A stretch of DNA of 24,437 bases from an uncultured Clostridia bacterium (GTDB lineage: Bacteria; Bacillota; Clostridia; Oscillospirales; Ruminococcaceae). The DNA is taken from assembly GCA_937901805.1 (NCBI GenBank), contig CALDJI010000039.1:1-24437 (forward strand), read 5' to 3'. Below are positions 22,421 to 24,437 of this stretch, piece by piece; positions within the stretch are counted from its first letter, which is position 1; each line of letters begins with the position of its first letter. The notes below the pieces were generated by a model. It was not told the DNA's origin. It ran no database searches and was given only the letters and a program-made list of their open reading frames with translations. The position numbers and the translations under genes are program-made.

Positions 22421-23755
22421 ATGCCTCAAACACCCTTGTACAATTTTTTAAAACAGTATCATGCAAGCGGATGCTCCCGCCTGCATATGCCGGGACATAA
22501 GGGAAACTTTCCTTTGCTCAATCAGGAGGGTCTCGGTTCTTTGGATATTACAGAAATCCAGGGGGCGGACAGCTTGTTTGAATGCAATGGGATTCTCAGG
22601 GAAGCGGAAAAAAACGCGGAAGCCCTTTACCACAGTACCCGCACGCTCTACAGCGCCGGCGGAAGCACGCTTTGTATCCAGACCATGCTCGCCCTTGTCC
22701 GCCCGCGCGGGGGAAAAATTATTTTGTCAAGAAACTCTCACAAAGCCGCCGTCAACGCAATAGCTCTGCTCGGCCTGGAGCCGGTTTGGCTTTTTCCAAA
22801 AAAGCTGGATGATACCGTATTCCCGGGAATCATAACCCCGGAACAGATTCGAGACGCCCTTTTAAAACATCCGGACGCCGCCGCCGTCTATGTGACCTCC
22901 CCGGATTATTTCGGCATTCTCTGTAATATCCGGGGAATTAAAACAGAATGCGAAGCATTTGGCGTCCCGCTTCTGGTGGACAATGCGCATGGAGCTCATC
23001 TCTGCATTTTTGACGGAATGCATCCCATTCAACAGGGCGCCGATCTCTGCTGCGATTCTGCACACAAAACCCTTCCCGCCTTAACCGGATCCGCCCTGCT
23101 GCATATTGGGAACCCGGAATTCACAGCTGGTGCAAAGGAAACTATGTCTCTATTCGGTTCCACCAGTCCCTCCTATCTCATCATGCTTTCCACTGAACTC
23201 GCCCTGAATTGGCTGGCCGAAGAGGGGAAAACCGCTTTTAAAACCCTGCAAAATCGAGTTTTCAAGATTGAAAAACAGTTTGTAGAAAATGGATTTGCCA
23301 CCCCTGCATCTTATCGGCGGGATTCGACCCGGATCGTACTGGACACCCTGTACGGAGGATATCCCGGCGAGGAATTCGCCGCACTGCTGCGAAGCTTTGG
23401 CATGGAACCGGAATTTGTATCAAAAGGTGCGGTTGTCCTGCTCACTTCCCCCTTTAACCGGGAAGAAGATTTTCGCAGGCTGGAGCAATTTGCCGCTTCC
23501 CTTCCTAAGCGGGAGCGGATACATACCCGTATTCCTGAATTTCCCGTCCCAGATCGGGCTATGAGCGTCCGCCAGGCAGTACTCTCCCCTTTTGAAGTCC
23601 TTTCTCTGGAACAGGCGGAGGGAAAAACCTGTGCAGACGCGCGGATTTCCTGCCCTCCCGGAGTACCGGTGGTTATGCCCGGCGAGGTGATTGATAAAAA
23701 AATCAGGAATATTTTAAAAATGTATGGCATAAATGACATAAAAGTGGTAAAATGA
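22421..23755 (+). CDS. Orn/Lys/Arg decarboxylase family PLP enzyme (YaaO-like)
   Basis: A 444-residue fold-type I PLP enzyme of the Orn/Lys/Arg decarboxylase family, short form without the extra N-terminal receiver domain. Motifs are HMPGHKGN (22-29), LYSAGGSTLCIQ (77-88), VDNAHGAHL (D188, H190, in place of the usual D-E-A-H-G) and DSAHKTLPALTG with the PLP lysine K216. The ATG at 22421 follows AGGAGGG; the longest frame starts at 22367 without one. It precedes the c-di-AMP receptor and holB genes, as in the Bacillus yaaO-tmk-darA-yaaR-holB region. The preferred amino acid cannot be read from sequence. Confidence 0.93.
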   Translation: MPQTPLYNFLKQYHASGCSRLHMPGHKGNFPLLNQEGLGSLDITEIQGADSLFECNGILREAEKNAEALYHSTRTLYSAGGSTLCIQTMLALVRPRGGKIILSRNSHKAAVNAIALLGLEPVWLFPKKLDDTVFPGIITPEQIRDALLKHPDAAAVYVTSPDYFGILCNIRGIKTECEAFGVPLLVDNAHGAHLCIFDGMHPIQQGADLCCDSAHKTLPALTGSALLHIGNPEFTAGAKETMSLFGSTSPSYLIMLSTELALNWLAEEGKTAFKTLQNRVFKIEKQFVENGFATPASYRRDSTRIVLDTLYGGYPGEEFAALLRSFGMEPEFVSKGAVVLLTSPFNREEDFRRLEQFAASLPKRERIHTRIPEFPVPDRAMSVRQAVLSPFEVLSLEQAEGKTCADARISCPPGVPVVMPGEVIDKKIRNILKMYGINDIKVVK

Positions 23756-23783
23756 AATTACAAACTTAGATAGTTTGTAATTT
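23755..23783. repeat. 12-bp perfect inverted repeat before darA
   Basis: AAATTACAAACT pairs exactly with AGTTTGTAATTT around TAGAT. It overlaps the last base of the decarboxylase stop codon and ends 22 bp before the darA ATG. It is AT-rich with only a short T-run, so it is a poor terminator and may be an operator or an RNA element. Confidence 0.7.
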
Positions 23784-23805
23784 GCATGCCAAGGAGGTTG
23801 CTTTT

Positions 23806-24129
23806 ATGAAACTTATTTTCGCTATTGTATCCAGTGACGACAGCTCTGCTGTGCAGAGTGGCCTGACAAAGGAAGGATTTTCCGTTACCAAACTCGCTAC
23901 CACCGGAGGCTTCCTCATGGCGGGAAACACTACATTCATCATCGGTACCGACGACGAAAAAGTCGACAAGGCTATCGAAGTGATTTCCAAGCACAGTAAG
24001 AAACGTGTACAGATGGTACCGTCTTCCGCATCTTACGGCGTGGGTATGTATACCACATTCCCGGTCGAAGTGACTGTGGGCGGCGCTACGATCTTTGTCC
24101 TGGATGTCGAACGATTTGAGAAAGTCTGA
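23806..24129 (+). CDS. darA: Cyclic-di-AMP receptor protein DarA (PstA)
   Basis: A 107-residue PII-like signal protein matching DarA/PstA/YaaQ length (109 in Bacillus). It begins MKLIFAIVSSDDSSAVQSGL, has the T-loop-like LATTGGFLMAGNTTFIIGTDDE (about 30-51), and ends VGGATIFVLDVERFEKV. It forms trimers that bind c-di-AMP; the downstream partner is unknown. The longest frame starts at 23782, but AAGGAGG lies correctly before the ATG at 23806. It is followed 9 bases later by holB, its usual neighbour. Confidence 0.95.
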   Translation: MKLIFAIVSSDDSSAVQSGLTKEGFSVTKLATTGGFLMAGNTTFIIGTDDEKVDKAIEVISKHSKKRVQMVPSSASYGVGMYTTFPVEVTVGGATIFVLDVERFEKV

Positions 24130-24138
24130 TTTCCCTTT

Positions 24139-24437
24139 ATGTGTTTTCAAGGAGTAGGGCTTTCTAAAAAATTCATTGCAAATGCACAGGCTAAAGCGGC
24201 GCTCGCTGGTTTTTTAACCAGCGGGCGCATGCCGCATGCTCTGCTATTGGAAGGTGCAGCAGGGACGGGGAAAAAAACATTTGCCCTATATGCCGCATCT
24301 CTTTTTTTAAACGACGGATACCAGCCTGGCACCTATGAAAAACTGCTTGCCGGAAATCACCCCGACTTTATTTGGGTGAAAGGAGACGGTTCCGCGCGTT
24401 CCTTTCATATCGACGCCATCCGTACAATCCGCGACAG
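24139..24437 (+). CDS. holB: DNA polymerase III delta-prime subunit, 5' part
   Basis: Partial: the first 99 codons, cut by the window end. The N-terminal AAA+ domain of the clamp loader is seen: IANAQAKAALAGFLTSGRMP, HALLLEG, Walker A GAAGTGKKT (39-47) and GNHPDFIWVKGDG. The start ATG (24139) lies 9 bases after the darA stop with no clear ribosome site, so translation may be coupled to darA; an AAGGAG lies a few codons inside. Between Walker A and GNHPD the usual four zinc-binding cysteines are missing. Position after darA supports holB. Confidence 0.9.
   Translation, partial: MCFQGVGLSKKFIANAQAKAALAGFLTSGRMPHALLLEGAAGTGKKTFALYAASLFLNDGYQPGTYEKLLAGNHPDFIWVKGDGSARSFHIDAIRTIRD

Noticed and set aside
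1..24437. CRISPR array, insertion sequence, tRNA or rRNA genes
   Set aside because: No regularly spaced direct repeats, transposase motifs, or cloverleaf and rRNA signatures were seen by reading; a computed tRNA or CRISPR scan was not possible.

Overview
The window (about 24.4 kb, mid-GC) looks like ordinary chromosome of an anaerobic Firmicute, most likely a Clostridia/Oscillospiraceae-type gut bacterium. Supporting signs are the strong AGGAGG-type ribosome sites, long-form HPF, Tex, a Firmicute-type GlgB, a c-di-AMP receptor of the DarA family directly before holB, and the GldF/GldG/DUF4340 ABC cluster. I saw no rRNA, tRNA, CRISPR array, insertion sequence or prophage gene. The genus assignment is inference.

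Layout. 1-480: remains of an MFS efflux gene on the minus strand, with stops, frameshifts and an internal deletion. 543-3431 (+): a WYL-domain regulator, then an overlapping pair (zinc-ribbon protein and GyrI-like ligand-binding protein), then an SPL-like radical SAM protein. 3536-10401 (-): a four-gene Gld-like ABC operon (ATPase, permease, GldG, DUF4340) followed by tex, with a hairpin just before tex. 10402-10909 is a gene-free divergent control region. 10910-11923 (+): an ATP-grasp protein of the sugar-transfer-associated type. 12094-12642 (-): hpf. 12923-13174 (+): a small lipoprotein with 11-residue repeats. 13278-13883 (-): a GNAT acetyltransferase, divergent from a membrane-anchored hypothetical protein (14152-14898, +).

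14933-17268 (-): a two-gene unit made of a zinc-ribbon/TM/RCC1-repeat protein and a zinc-dependent phospholipase-C-like protein. 17349-19181 (-): glgB. 19374-20689 (+): two tandem TrkA/KtrA-type K+ channel regulatory subunits. 20789-21313 (+): a nitroreductase. 21382-22257 (-): a second GNAT enzyme behind a small sigma-70 region-4-like protein. 22421 to the end (+): an Orn/Lys/Arg-decarboxylase-family enzyme (YaaO-like), the c-di-AMP receptor DarA and the start of holB. This resembles the Bacillus yaaO-tmk-darA-yaaR-holB block without tmk and yaaR.

Most of the window is housekeeping. The parts that deserve a second look are the zinc-ribbon/RCC1 membrane protein with its phospholipase-like partner, the WYL regulator cassette with a palindrome at the target promoter, the hairpin-containing leader of tex, the orphan region-4 sigma-like gene, the hendecad lipoprotein, and a delta-prime clamp-loader start that lacks the usual zinc-binding cysteines. 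Several gene starts were moved downstream from the longest ORF to the start with a good ribosome site. I found no clear-cut new defence or mobile system.
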